This document shows, piece after piece, positions 15,377 to 23,302 of a stretch of DNA of 24,179 nucleotides. The DNA is from DAMCAP01 sp964370205. Lineage in GTDB: Bacteria > Bacillota > Clostridia > Oscillospirales > Ruminococcaceae. A model generated the notes under the pieces. It worked only from the letters and a program-made list of their open reading frames with translations. It ran no database searches and had not been told where the DNA came from. The number at the start of each line of letters is the position of its first letter. Position 1 is the first letter of the stretch. Where the stretch lies: contig CAYJIK010000026.1 of NCBI GenBank assembly GCA_964370205.1, forward strand, positions 1 through 24,179, written 5' to 3'. The position numbers were made by a program, and so were the translations under genes.

Positions 15377-17161
15377 ATGAAAAAGTATTATAAATACATA
15401 AAACCATATGTGATTTTCTTTGTGCTTGCACCGCTTAGCATGATAGTTGAAGTTTTTTGCGATGTGTACATTCCGTTACTTTCTGCAGAAATTGTAACTT
15501 TAGCTACGGAAAACGGTGAGGTTCAGCAAGTAATATTCGCAAGCATTCAAATGGTATTGTTAGCACTTCTTGCAGTGCTCGGTGGAGTTGGCGCATCATA
15601 TTTTGCAACAAAAGCATCAGTGAATTTTTGCCATGATTTAAGGGATGATGTATTTCTTAAAATCCAAAGCTTTTCATTTAACAATATTGACAAATTCAGC
15701 ACAGGTTCCCTTATAACAAGGCTTACAAATGACATCACACAACTCGGGCAACTTGTTGTTACTTGTCTTCGTATGCTTTTCAGAGCCCCCGGTATGCTTA
15801 TTGGTTCAATTATAATGGCTGTAACGATAAGCCCGGCTATGTCTATAATTTTTTTCTTGTTAGCACCAATTCTAGCTTTGATAGTGTATATTGTATTACA
15901 GATTTCATATCCCAGATTTGCAAAACTTCAAGATAAAATAGATGCACTTAATGTGTCGGTTTGGGAAGGACNNNNNNNNNNAGGACTTACCAACATTAGG
16001 GTTATCAAAGCCTTCAATCGAGAGAAATTTGAGGAAGAAAAATTTGAAGAGGTAAATGAAAATTTACGAGATACAGGCCTCTCGGCTTATAAAGTTAGCG
16101 TTTTACAGCGACCTCTTATGACGCTTGTAGTCAACTTTGCAACCATAGCAATTTTATGGTTTGGTAGCCGAGCAGTTGGCAACAATACGCTTGAAATCGG
16201 TAATATCAGTGCATTTATAACATACCTTTCGCAGATTTTGATGTCAGTCAATATGATCGCACAAATCTTTATGCAAAGTTCCCGTTCTTTTGTAAGTTCT
16301 AAACGTATACTAGCCGTTTTAGAGGCGGAGATTGATATATTATCTGAAGATGCGAAGTATCCGGAAAAAGTGGTGGAAAGCGGCGACATCGTCTTTGAAA
16401 ATGTTTGCTTTAAATATTTTCAAAATTCAGAGGATAACGTGCTGTCCAACATAAATCTCCATATAAAATCCGGTCAAACCGTTGGCATAATAGGGTCAAC
16501 CGGTTGTGGTAAAACTTCTCTGGTTCATCTGATTCCAAGGCTGTACGATGCAATATCGGGTGAAATCTTGGTAGATGGTATAAATGTTAAAGATTACTCG
16601 CTAAAAAATCTAAGAAATGGCGTTTCGGTTGTGTTGCAAAACAATCTGCTATTCCAAGGAACGGTTAAAGATAACCTTCGTTGGGGAACTAAAAATGCAA
16701 CCGATGAAGACCTTGTAGCTGCAACGGAATATGCGGCAGCCCATGACTTTGTAAGTGATATGGCCTATGGTTATGACACAGATTTAAATCAAGGCGGACT
16801 AAACTTGTCAGGAGGGCAAAAGCAACGCCTTTGTATTGCAAGGGCACTTACTAAAGGGTCTAAAATACTGGTTTTAGATGACTCCACAAGCGCAGTTGAC
16901 ACGGCAACCGAACGAAAAATTATCCACCATTTAACAAATGACCTGAAAGATATAACAAAAATCATCATAGCGCAAAGAATTTCCTCCATAATCCACTCAG
17001 ACTTTATTGTTGTTATGAATGATGGGAAAATTACAGAAGTCGGCACACATTTAGAGCTTTTAGAACAATCCGAGGTGTACAGGGAAATCTATCATTTGCA
17101 GATAGACAACAGTGTTTCGACTACATACGAAGCAAAGGAGGTACCGAAAAATGGACAATAA
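15377..17161 (+). CDS. ABC exporter subunit with degenerate ATPase site (TM287/BmrC/LmrC type)
   Basis: About 589 aa after removing the gap artefact: membrane domain (1-320) and ATPase (about 335-580). Walker A is GSTGCGKTS, the Q-loop VVLQN, the signature LSGGQKQR. Walker B is ILVLDDSTSAVD, with Asp instead of the catalytic Glu, and the switch histidine is Gln (IIIAQRISS). These are the hallmarks of the non-catalytic subunit of heterodimeric exporters such as TM287/288, BmrCD and LmrCD. The start follows GAGG by 7 nt. The frame holds 10 N at 15972-15981, with AGGAC on both sides; merged, it reads VWEGLTNIRVIKAFNRE, the normal length for this conserved loop. It overlaps the next gene by 11 bp. 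Expected role: export of drugs, lipids or toxic compounds together with the next subunit. Confidence 0.93.
   Translation: MKKYYKYIKPYVIFFVLAPLSMIVEVFCDVYIPLLSAEIVTLATENGEVQQVIFASIQMVLLALLAVLGGVGASYFATKASVNFCHDLRDDVFLKIQSFSFNNIDKFSTGSLITRLTNDITQLGQLVVTCLRMLFRAPGMLIGSIIMAVTISPAMSIIFFLLAPILALIVYIVLQISYPRFAKLQDKIDALNVSVWEGXXXXGLTNIRVIKAFNREKFEEEKFEEVNENLRDTGLSAYKVSVLQRPLMTLVVNFATIAILWFGSRAVGNNTLEIGNISAFITYLSQILMSVNMIAQIFMQSSRSFVSSKRILAVLEAEIDILSEDAKYPEKVVESGDIVFENVCFKYFQNSEDNVLSNINLHIKSGQTVGIIGSTGCGKTSLVHLIPRLYDAISGEILVDGINVKDYSLKNLRNGVSVVLQNNLLFQGTVKDNLRWGTKNATDEDLVAATEYAAAHDFVSDMAYGYDTDLNQGGLNLSGGQKQRLCIARALTKGSKILVLDDSTSAVDTATERKIIHHLTNDLKDITKIIIAQRISSIIHSDFIVVMNDGKITEVGTHLELLEQSEVYREIYHLQIDNSVSTTYEAKEVPKNGQ
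15972..15981. other. Assembly gap (10 N), probably false
   Basis: Ten N flanked by the same five bases, AGGAC (15967-15971 and 15982-15986). Removing the N and one AGGAC (15 nt) keeps the frame and restores the family-typical sequence, so nothing is likely missing. Confidence 0.9.
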
Positions 17162-18980
17162 GAAAGATTTTTCAAGAGTAGCGCCTCCTATCGGAATGGG
17201 CGGCAGAGGTCCGGGCGGTCCGGGAAGAGATAAAATTCAGGAGAAAATTCGCCCTAAAAATGCAAAGCAAACTATAAAAAGATTGCTAAACTACCTAGGT
17301 AAATATAAAATTCTGCTTGGTTTATCGCTGTTTTTTGCAATGCTTAACAGTATCACTACAACTTATGCCGCGTATTTAATTCGTCCGATAATTAATGGCC
17401 TTGTTGAAAATTCGGGCACCGCTGTACTCGTCAACAGTTTGATTTTGATGGCAATTATATATTTTATTTCTGTTATGAGTAGTTATATCCAGTCAAGATT
17501 GATGCTCGGGGTTTCGCAAAACTCACTTGCCAAACTAAGGGAAGACTTGTTTTTAGCAATGCAGAAGCTCCCTGTAAAGTTTTTTGACAGCAACAAAAAG
17601 GGTGAGCTTATGAGCAGATTTACAAACGATGTTGACATAATAAATCAGATGCTCTCTACAACTGCGGTAAGTCTTGTAACCGGCGTTTTCACGCTTGTGT
17701 TGACTGTCGCAATAATGTTTCACACTAACTGGTTTTTAGCAATAATCACGCTTTTCATTACTCCTGTCTTTTCAAAGCTTTCAAGTGTCATATCAAAAAA
17801 AGCTATGACCTTTTACAAAGGACAGCAGGAAAGCATAGGGAAATTAAATGGTTTTATCGAGGAGCATATCAATGGGCAGAAGGTAATAAAAGTTTTTACA
17901 TACGAAGAAGAAGTAACAAAAAACTTCAAGCACCTCAACAAGTCTTATCGGGATAATTCTTTCAATGCACAGTTTTTAGGTGGAGTTATGGGGCCTATAA
18001 TGGGTACACTTGCCCAACTGTCCTACATTGTCACAGCGTGTATAGGTGGTGTTTTGTGTGTAATGGGCAGATTTGATGTAGGCGGTTTTGTGATATTTCT
18101 TAACTATGCCAAGAGTTTCTCACGACCTGTAAATGACATCTTTATGCAGATCAATAATATCTTTTCGGCACTTGCCGGCGCTGAGCGAGTCTTTGCTGTG
18201 ATGAACGAGCAGCCGGAGGAAGAAACAGGTAAGAAAAAGACAACTATACATGGCGATGTAGAAATCAAAGACATAACTTTCGGTTATAACAAAAACACCC
18301 CGGTACTTAAAAACATTAACGTTTCCGCTAAAAAGACACAAAAAATAGCTTTTGTGGGTTCGACGGGCGCAGGGAAAACCACTATTGTAAATCTTTTAAA
18401 TAGGTTTTATGACATTGACAGTGGTGTTATCACGATTGATGATACCGACATCAATGACTTTGACAAAGCCCATCTTCGCCAAAACATAGCAGTTGTTTTG
18501 CAAGACACTCATCTTTTTACAGGCTCTATTAAAGAAAATGTACGTTATGGCAGGTTAGATGCGACCGACGAAGAAGTCATAGAAGCCTGCAAGGTTGCAA
18601 ACGCCGACAGATTTATCAGACGACTTGAAAAAGGGTATGACACAATGCTAACCGGCGACGGAGTTAATTTAAGCCAAGGTCAAAGACAGCTTATAAACAT
18701 CGCAAGAGCCGCTATTTCGAAAGCTCCTATCCTTGTGCTTGACGAAGCTACGAGCTCGGTTGACACTAGGACGGAACGCCATATCGAGGTTGCGCTTAAT
18801 AGACTAATGAGTGAACGCACAACATTTATAATTGCGCATAGATTGTCGACAGTTAGAAACTCTGATAAAATAATAGTGTTAGATTTTGGGAAGATAATTG
18901 AAAGCGGCACTCATGAGGAACTGCTTTCATTAAAAGGTAAATATTATAGTCTATATACAGGCGCTGAAAAACTAAGCTAA
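17151..18980 (+). CDS. ABC exporter subunit with canonical ATPase site (TM288/BmrD/LmrD type)
   Basis: ATG 17151 lies 9 nt after AAAGGAGG and overlaps the end of the preceding gene by 11 bp, so the two are translationally coupled; 609 aa. A Gly/Pro-rich cytoplasmic tail (GMGGRGPGGPGRD) is followed by six membrane segments (about 50-345) and the ATPase (about 365-605). Walker A is GSTGAGKTT, the Q-loop VVLQD, the signature LSQGQRQL, Walker B ILVLDEATSSVD with the catalytic Glu, and the H-loop IAHRLST. LSQGQ together with intact Glu and His is usual for the catalytic partner in heterodimeric exporters; it complements the degenerate site of the first subunit. The MarR gene downstream is 13 bp away. 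The substrate is not evident. Confidence 0.95.
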   Translation: MDNKKDFSRVAPPIGMGGRGPGGPGRDKIQEKIRPKNAKQTIKRLLNYLGKYKILLGLSLFFAMLNSITTTYAAYLIRPIINGLVENSGTAVLVNSLILMAIIYFISVMSSYIQSRLMLGVSQNSLAKLREDLFLAMQKLPVKFFDSNKKGELMSRFTNDVDIINQMLSTTAVSLVTGVFTLVLTVAIMFHTNWFLAIITLFITPVFSKLSSVISKKAMTFYKGQQESIGKLNGFIEEHINGQKVIKVFTYEEEVTKNFKHLNKSYRDNSFNAQFLGGVMGPIMGTLAQLSYIVTACIGGVLCVMGRFDVGGFVIFLNYAKSFSRPVNDIFMQINNIFSALAGAERVFAVMNEQPEEETGKKKTTIHGDVEIKDITFGYNKNTPVLKNINVSAKKTQKIAFVGSTGAGKTTIVNLLNRFYDIDSGVITIDDTDINDFDKAHLRQNIAVVLQDTHLFTGSIKENVRYGRLDATDEEVIEACKVANADRFIRRLEKGYDTMLTGDGVNLSQGQRQLINIARAAISKAPILVLDEATSSVDTRTERHIEVALNRLMSERTTFIIAHRLSTVRNSDKIIVLDFGKIIESGTHEELLSLKGKYYSLYTGAEKLS

Positions 18981-18993
18981 TAGGAGTGATAAT

Positions 18994-19449
18994 ATGCAAA
19001 AAGAGCAATTGTTTTTAAAACTTTTAAGGGTTTCCGATCTTGCGAAACCGAAAAGAATTAAGAAAAAAGATGAAGAAGCAAGGCTTACCGGTAATCCCAA
19101 TATCGGCCTGGCAGAAAAAGTAATTCTCAGGATTTTACTTGATGAGAAAAAAATAAACCAGCGTACTATTGCAAAGAAAATGAAAATATCAGCACAAGGT
19201 GTGTCCGAAAACATTAAAAAGCTCATTGAGATGGAGTATGTTTATAAAGAGCAAGGAGTTTCATATAATGAGAACTTTATTCTGCTAACAGAAAAAGGAG
19301 AGAAACGTGCACAAAGTTTACATCATGAATTCTCAAAGGATGCTGATATATTTTTCTCCGGCGTAAATTTAACACAGGAAGAACTTCTAATACTTGATAT
19401 TTTGCTTTCAAAAATGTTCGAAAGCTTCCGTGTTGGTGATTCACAATAA
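18994..19449 (+). CDS. MarR-family regulator, second copy, in the exporter operon
   Basis: The 151-aa protein has a winged HTH at about residues 45-110 (INQRTIAKKMKISAQGVSENIKKL, then YNENFILLTEKGEKRA for the wing) and C-terminal dimerisation helices ending ILLSKMFESF. TAGGAG lies about 7 nt before ATG 18994, 13 bp after the exporter's second gene, so it is co-transcribed and under the exporter promoter. It is similar along its length to the divergent MarR protein at 14643 (shared INQR-I-K, SAQ-VSE, NEN-I-LTEKG) but lacks the histidine-rich segment, having a Lys-rich one instead. It may form homodimers or mixed dimers with the first copy and give feedback control (inference). Confidence 0.92.
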   Translation: MQKEQLFLKLLRVSDLAKPKRIKKKDEEARLTGNPNIGLAEKVILRILLDEKKINQRTIAKKMKISAQGVSENIKKLIEMEYVYKEQGVSYNENFILLTEKGEKRAQSLHHEFSKDADIFFSGVNLTQEELLILDILLSKMFESFRVGDSQ

Positions 19450-19458
19450 ATTATACTA

Positions 19459-19492
19459 GAAAGACTGCATTTTAAAAATGCAGTCTTTTTTT
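19459..19492 (+). terminator. Intrinsic terminator of the exporter operon
   Basis: AAAGACTGCATTTT pairs with AAAATGCAGTCTTT around a short A-rich loop, followed by a T run. It lies about 10 nt after the MarR stop codon. Confidence 0.92.
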
Positions 19493-19514
19493 CAGAAAAT
19501 TCAGTATAAAGTAC

Positions 19515-19543
19515 TTGACGCTAATTTGCTTGCGTGTTATAAT
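19515..19543 (+). promoter_or_regulatory. Sigma-A promoter of the siderophore uptake operon
   Basis: TTGACG (19515-19520), 17 bp, TATAAT (19538-19543). Start near 19550. Confidence 0.87.
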
Positions 19544-19554
19544 TCCCAAGACGA

Positions 19555-19570
19555 GTTAGCATTATCTAAC
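19555..19570. promoter_or_regulatory. Palindromic operator GTTAG-N6-CTAAC, copy 2
   Basis: GTTAG (19555-19559), CATTAT, CTAAC (19566-19570), just after the predicted transcription start. Half-sites and spacing are identical to the palindrome at 1818-1833. Its place in front of a ferric-siderophore operon suggests control by an iron- or manganese-responsive repressor. Confidence 0.65.
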
Positions 19571-19605
19571 CTTACACACAATAAAGCTAAACAAAGGAGA
19601 AACAA

Positions 19606-20394
19606 ATGAGCCCAAGAGATAAATTCAAAACAAGACCCCCTATCAGCGAAGCAAAACAATTAGTTGTCGATTTCATGGGAAAGCAGCGAATGATGAATAT
19701 GTCTGTAGTTGCAAGTAATAATGTTGCTGTTATAGACTCTGTGGATTACTTTTATTTTAATGGTAAGCACATAGCTGTATTATCACCAATGTCTAAAATA
19801 AGAACAGTCCTATGTGAAGGCAGTATCATATCGGCATTCGTCCAGGTGGGTCATGGCAAAGAGGCACAAAAACTGTATGCAACCTTTCACTATCATGATA
19901 TTGATAGTGAATCTGATATCATAAATGAACTCGAGAAAACAAATCCGATGTTAGGCAAAATGCGTTCACATAACGCAAGGTTTATTGAACTTAACATAAA
20001 CGAAGCTGTCATAATGCTCAGTGACCAGGAAATATATAACCTTGATAACGACTTAAATCCTACTTTTGCAAAATTTTCGCTAAACGGTAGGGAGCGTTTT
20101 GAATATAGCAGAAAACTGCTTATGTGTTACCTCGGTCGTGAAGTAATCTTTAATGTTGTTATAGAAAATGACACATACTACACACTCACAAAAGCTGACT
20201 CAAACAAGATGTCTCACATAAAGTCGGGTGGAGTTTGTGAGATTTTTGATGGAAAAAATAATCATTTTGAAACAGTAATTAAAATTGAAGAAGGCAAAGT
20301 AGACGAGATCTTTGAGAAACTGGTAGCAACCAACAATGCGTATTTCAAAGAAAATGTAGACCTTGTTGCTCTTTCGTTTGAAGTTGCAAAATAA
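19606..20394 (+). CDS. Unrecognised protein heading the siderophore operon, possible split-barrel flavin/haem fold
   Basis: The 262-aa soluble protein has no signal peptide; ATG 19606 follows AAAGGAG by about 8 nt. It appears to contain two similar halves rich in beta strands: MSVVASNNVAVIDSVDYFYFNGKHIAVLS (strands with a Ser-rich SPMSKIRTVL turn) and, from about residue 165, MCYLGREVIFNVVIENDTYYTLTKADSNKMSHI. The pattern xxFNGKxIAVLSPxSKxR recalls the pyridoxamine-5'-phosphate-oxidase-like split barrel, a fold used by flavin reductases and by HugZ-type haem-iron enzymes. In this operon a role in releasing iron from the imported siderophore or haem would make sense. This is a weak fold-level guess from strand pattern and context; I do not recognise a family with confidence. 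It lies 11 bp before the ATPase gene. Confidence 0.7.
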   Translation: MSPRDKFKTRPPISEAKQLVVDFMGKQRMMNMSVVASNNVAVIDSVDYFYFNGKHIAVLSPMSKIRTVLCEGSIISAFVQVGHGKEAQKLYATFHYHDIDSESDIINELEKTNPMLGKMRSHNARFIELNINEAVIMLSDQEIYNLDNDLNPTFAKFSLNGRERFEYSRKLLMCYLGREVIFNVVIENDTYYTLTKADSNKMSHIKSGGVCEIFDGKNNHFETVIKIEEGKVDEIFEKLVATNNAYFKENVDLVALSFEVAK

Positions 20395-20405
20395 CGGAGG
20401 ACATA

Positions 20406-21218
20406 ATGGGAATAATCAAAGCTACACAGCTTAAAGTTGGATATGATAACTTAATAGTCATTGAAGATTTATCGGTAGAGATCAAGAAAGGTTCGATTTC
20501 TACTATTATCGGCGAAAATGGCTGCGGCAAGTCAACTTTGCTTAAGACAATCGGGCGTGTACTACATCCTAAACATGGCGAAGTGTATGTCGGAGATACA
20601 AATGTACATAAAACGAACACAAAAAAGATAGCACAAATCATAGGTATGCTTCCGCAAAGTCCTACTGCTCCAAGTGGGCTTTCTGTGTGTGAAGTAGTTG
20701 AGTATGGCCGTTTCCCACAAAAAAAAAGGAACGGGCGACTAACCGAAGAAGATCATAAAATTATCGACTGGGCACTTGAGCAAACAAATCTTGCTGAGTT
20801 TAAAGACAGAAACATAAATTCACTTTCCGGCGGACAACGTCAGCGTGTGTGGATTGCAATGGTTCTTGCTCAACAAACTGACATAATCCTCCTGGACGAG
20901 CCAACTACATACCTCGATATGGCATATCAGCTTGAAGTTTTGCAGCTAGTGCAGCGCCTAAACAAAGAAAAACAAATTACAGTTATTATGGTGCTACATG
21001 ATATAAACCAAGCAAGCAGATTTTCTGATGAACTGATTGTGCTAAAAAAAGGCGATATCATTGCACAGGGTAAACCTTCCGCAGTTATGACTAATGAGAT
21101 TCTACGGGAAGCTTTCAATATTGACGCACACTTCACAACACTACCCGGTACAGATATTCCCGTCTGCCTTTCGTACGAGCTTCTCAGAAAGGATAGGCAA
21201 GGACATGAAGAACATTAA
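20406..21218 (+). CDS. Iron-siderophore ABC transporter ATP-binding protein (FecE/FhuC type)
   Basis: The 270-aa ATPase has Walker A GENGCGKST, Q-loop IGMLPQSP, signature LSGGQRQR, Walker B IILLDEPTTYLD, and H-loop VLHDINQ. DEPTTYLDMAYQLEVLQLV, and the stretch LSVCEVVEYGRFP after the Q-loop, are typical of the FecE/FhuC/BtuD group that drives type II importers for ferric siderophores, haem or cobalamin. GGAGG lies about 6 nt before ATG 20406. The gene overlaps the following permease by 14 bp, indicating coupled translation. It should bind the cytoplasmic face of the two permeases encoded next. Confidence 0.96.
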   Translation: MGIIKATQLKVGYDNLIVIEDLSVEIKKGSISTIIGENGCGKSTLLKTIGRVLHPKHGEVYVGDTNVHKTNTKKIAQIIGMLPQSPTAPSGLSVCEVVEYGRFPQKKRNGRLTEEDHKIIDWALEQTNLAEFKDRNINSLSGGQRQRVWIAMVLAQQTDIILLDEPTTYLDMAYQLEVLQLVQRLNKEKQITVIMVLHDINQASRFSDELIVLKKGDIIAQGKPSAVMTNEILREAFNIDAHFTTLPGTDIPVCLSYELLRKDRQGHEEH

Positions 21219-22236
21219 AGATAGGACAAAAACGAAAAAAATATTCATACTAATCGCCGTTATTTCGGTCATTGTTTTTATCCTTTGCGCCTGTGTCACT
21301 CTATTTTATTACACTCCACAAACTTCGGTGGACGATATCGTTGCGGTCTTCACTAATTACGATGCTAATAATTTAGAGCAATATGTATTCTTAACTGTTA
21401 AAGTGCCGAGGATTTTAGGAGCGCTTTTAGTCGGAGCATTTTTAGCTGTTGGTGGTTCGGTAATGCAGGGAATAACAAAAAACTTTCTTGCAAGCCCTGA
21501 TGTTGTCGGTATTAGCAGTGGCGCAAATCTGGGTCTTACAATCGCTACCTCACTTTCAGTCGGCACTGCAACATACTTTGCAAAAGTTGGCTTTTCGCTT
21601 TTGGGTGCTGCTGTTTCAACAGTGATAATCTTCACCTTGTCTTCAAGGATAAAAGGTAGAGAATCCGGTATTAAACTGCTTTTAGCAGGTACTGCATTGG
21701 GAACACTTTTTTCAGCTTTCAGCACAGCGATAACGCTGTTTACCTACCCGGAGCAAGGTGCAGGCATTGCACTTTGGAACAACTCGGGTCTTATGGGTAT
21801 CAGATGGGAAGGTATTGCTGTTTTAATGATAGGCACGGTTGGTTTAACTATCGGCCTTCTTATTTCCGGCAAGCTTACCATTCTTGCTATGGGAGATGAA
21901 ACAGCCATATCACTCGGCGAAAAAGTAAAAGCTATTAAGCTTCTTGGTGTTATTTCGGTGGTTCTTATATCATCGGCAACTGTAAGCGTTGTCGGTAACA
22001 TTGGTTTTATCGGCCTTATAATCCCTAACATGGTAAAAATGGCAGTGGGAGAAGATTATAAGAAAGTGGTACCCCTTTCAGCGGTTTTTGGAAGTATGCT
22101 TTTGGTTATATCTGACGTTGTCAGTCGCTATGTCAATATGCCGCAAGAAACACCTATTGGCGTTATAACGTCTGTTATTGGTATTCCGGTGTTCCTATAT
22201 CTTGTTAACTCAAGAAACGCAAAGGGGGCGCTGTAA
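21205..22236 (+). CDS. Iron-siderophore ABC transporter permease (FecC/FhuB type)
   Basis: The preferred start is ATG 21205, preceded by AAGGA and overlapping the ATPase gene by 14 bp; this gives 343 aa, the usual FecCD length. The longer frame from 21094 lies inside the ATPase gene and is not supported. About ten membrane segments are visible. The family signatures are KVPRILGALLVGAFLAVGG, VMQGITKNFLASPDVVGISSG, MGDETAISLGEKV and the coupling loop GNIGFIGLIIPNMVK, where the usual PH is PN. It forms the channel with the next gene product and passes the substrate delivered by the lipoprotein at 23303. The next gene starts at the last base of its stop codon. Confidence 0.95.
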   Translation: MKNIKDRTKTKKIFILIAVISVIVFILCACVTLFYYTPQTSVDDIVAVFTNYDANNLEQYVFLTVKVPRILGALLVGAFLAVGGSVMQGITKNFLASPDVVGISSGANLGLTIATSLSVGTATYFAKVGFSLLGAAVSTVIIFTLSSRIKGRESGIKLLLAGTALGTLFSAFSTAITLFTYPEQGAGIALWNNSGLMGIRWEGIAVLMIGTVGLTIGLLISGKLTILAMGDETAISLGEKVKAIKLLGVISVVLISSATVSVVGNIGFIGLIIPNMVKMAVGEDYKKVVPLSAVFGSMLLVISDVVSRYVNMPQETPIGVITSVIGIPVFLYLVNSRNAKGAL

Positions 22237-23251
22237 TGAAAAAATTAACTAACAAACAACGCACGATGGTTCTCTTGCCGATTTTGATTACTGCTCTTAT
22301 AGTTTCTGCAATGTTCGCAGTAAACATTGGATATACACCGATGTCCGTTATGGATATCATGAGAACCATTTTTGGCTTTGGTACAGAAAAGGAAGCATTT
22401 ATCATTTACGAGCTAAGAATTCCCCGCAGTGTGGTTGCGATTGTATGCGGAATGTGCCTTGCGGGGGCGGTGCTGTTATGCAAGGGGTAACACGAAATCC
22501 ACTTGCGACGCCCAGTATGATAGGTGTATCCTCAGGTGCAAGTCTTGGTATTCTGATTGTGGTGTATCTATATGACTTGGGCCTACCAATGATTTTACCT
22601 CGTTCCATAGCTGCAATTGTAGGTGGATTTTCAGTTTTTGCGTTAATCTACTCACTAGCATTTAGGTATGAACTCTCCCCGAGAAAATTGATACTAAATG
22701 GTATCGCTATGAACTCTTGTATCGGTGCTATTTCGCTGTTTTTGACAATGCGGCTTTCGGAAAACGCATTTTTGATGCTGACACTTTCTCAAGCCGGTAG
22801 TCTTACATACGCTACTTGGAATATGATAGGCCTTGCGGTTTTAATCGCTATTCCCTGTTTAGCATACATTTTTTACAAAGCGTTCTGCTTGAATGTAATG
22901 AATTTGGGAGATGAAATGGCTATAACTTTAGGCGTCAACCTTAAAAAAGAGAGACAATACCTATTGTTTATCACGATAATCTTATCTTCGGTAGCAGTAT
23001 ATGTTGCAGGTACAATAGGCTTTGTCGGGCTTATTGCTCCTCATATGGCAAAAAGAATTGTCGGCTCAAACTTCAAACTTTTCCTACCGCTTTCTATGTG
23101 TTTGGGCGCCGCACTTATTGTTGTCGCCGATATTTTATCCAGGCTTTTAGTAAATCAAATGAACTCACAACTTTTCGTCCCTGTTGGTATTATTATATCA
23201 ATTCTGGGAGCGCCCTACTTGCTCTATCTTTTATATGTTCAAGATAGGTAA
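22236..23251 (+). pseudogene. Iron-siderophore ABC permease (FecD/FhuG type), split by an apparent frameshift
   Basis: The frame from ATG 22236 (sharing one A with the preceding stop, GGGGG upstream) ends after 84 residues at TAA 22488-22490, while the family homology continues in another frame to 23251 (ATG 22445 or 22478). The break lies at GCGGGGGCGG, in a run of five G at 22463-22467. One extra G gives LAGGGAVMQGVTRNPLATPSMIGVSSG in one frame and a 338-aa protein of normal length. The downstream part has the expected MGDEMAITLGVNL and GTIGFVGLIAPHMAKRIVG loop. All flanking genes are intact and the transporter needs both permeases, so a sequencing or assembly error is the simplest reading; a real mutation or slippage-dependent expression cannot be excluded. 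Confidence 0.85.
22463..22467 (+). other. Five-G run at the frameshift point
   Basis: The homopolymer where the reading frame of the FecD-type permease is lost. A sixth G would restore the gene. Confidence 0.7.
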
Positions 23252-23302
23252 ACTTTGTTATGTAAAACACATAAAAATATAACTTTTTTAAAGGAGTCCA
23301 AA

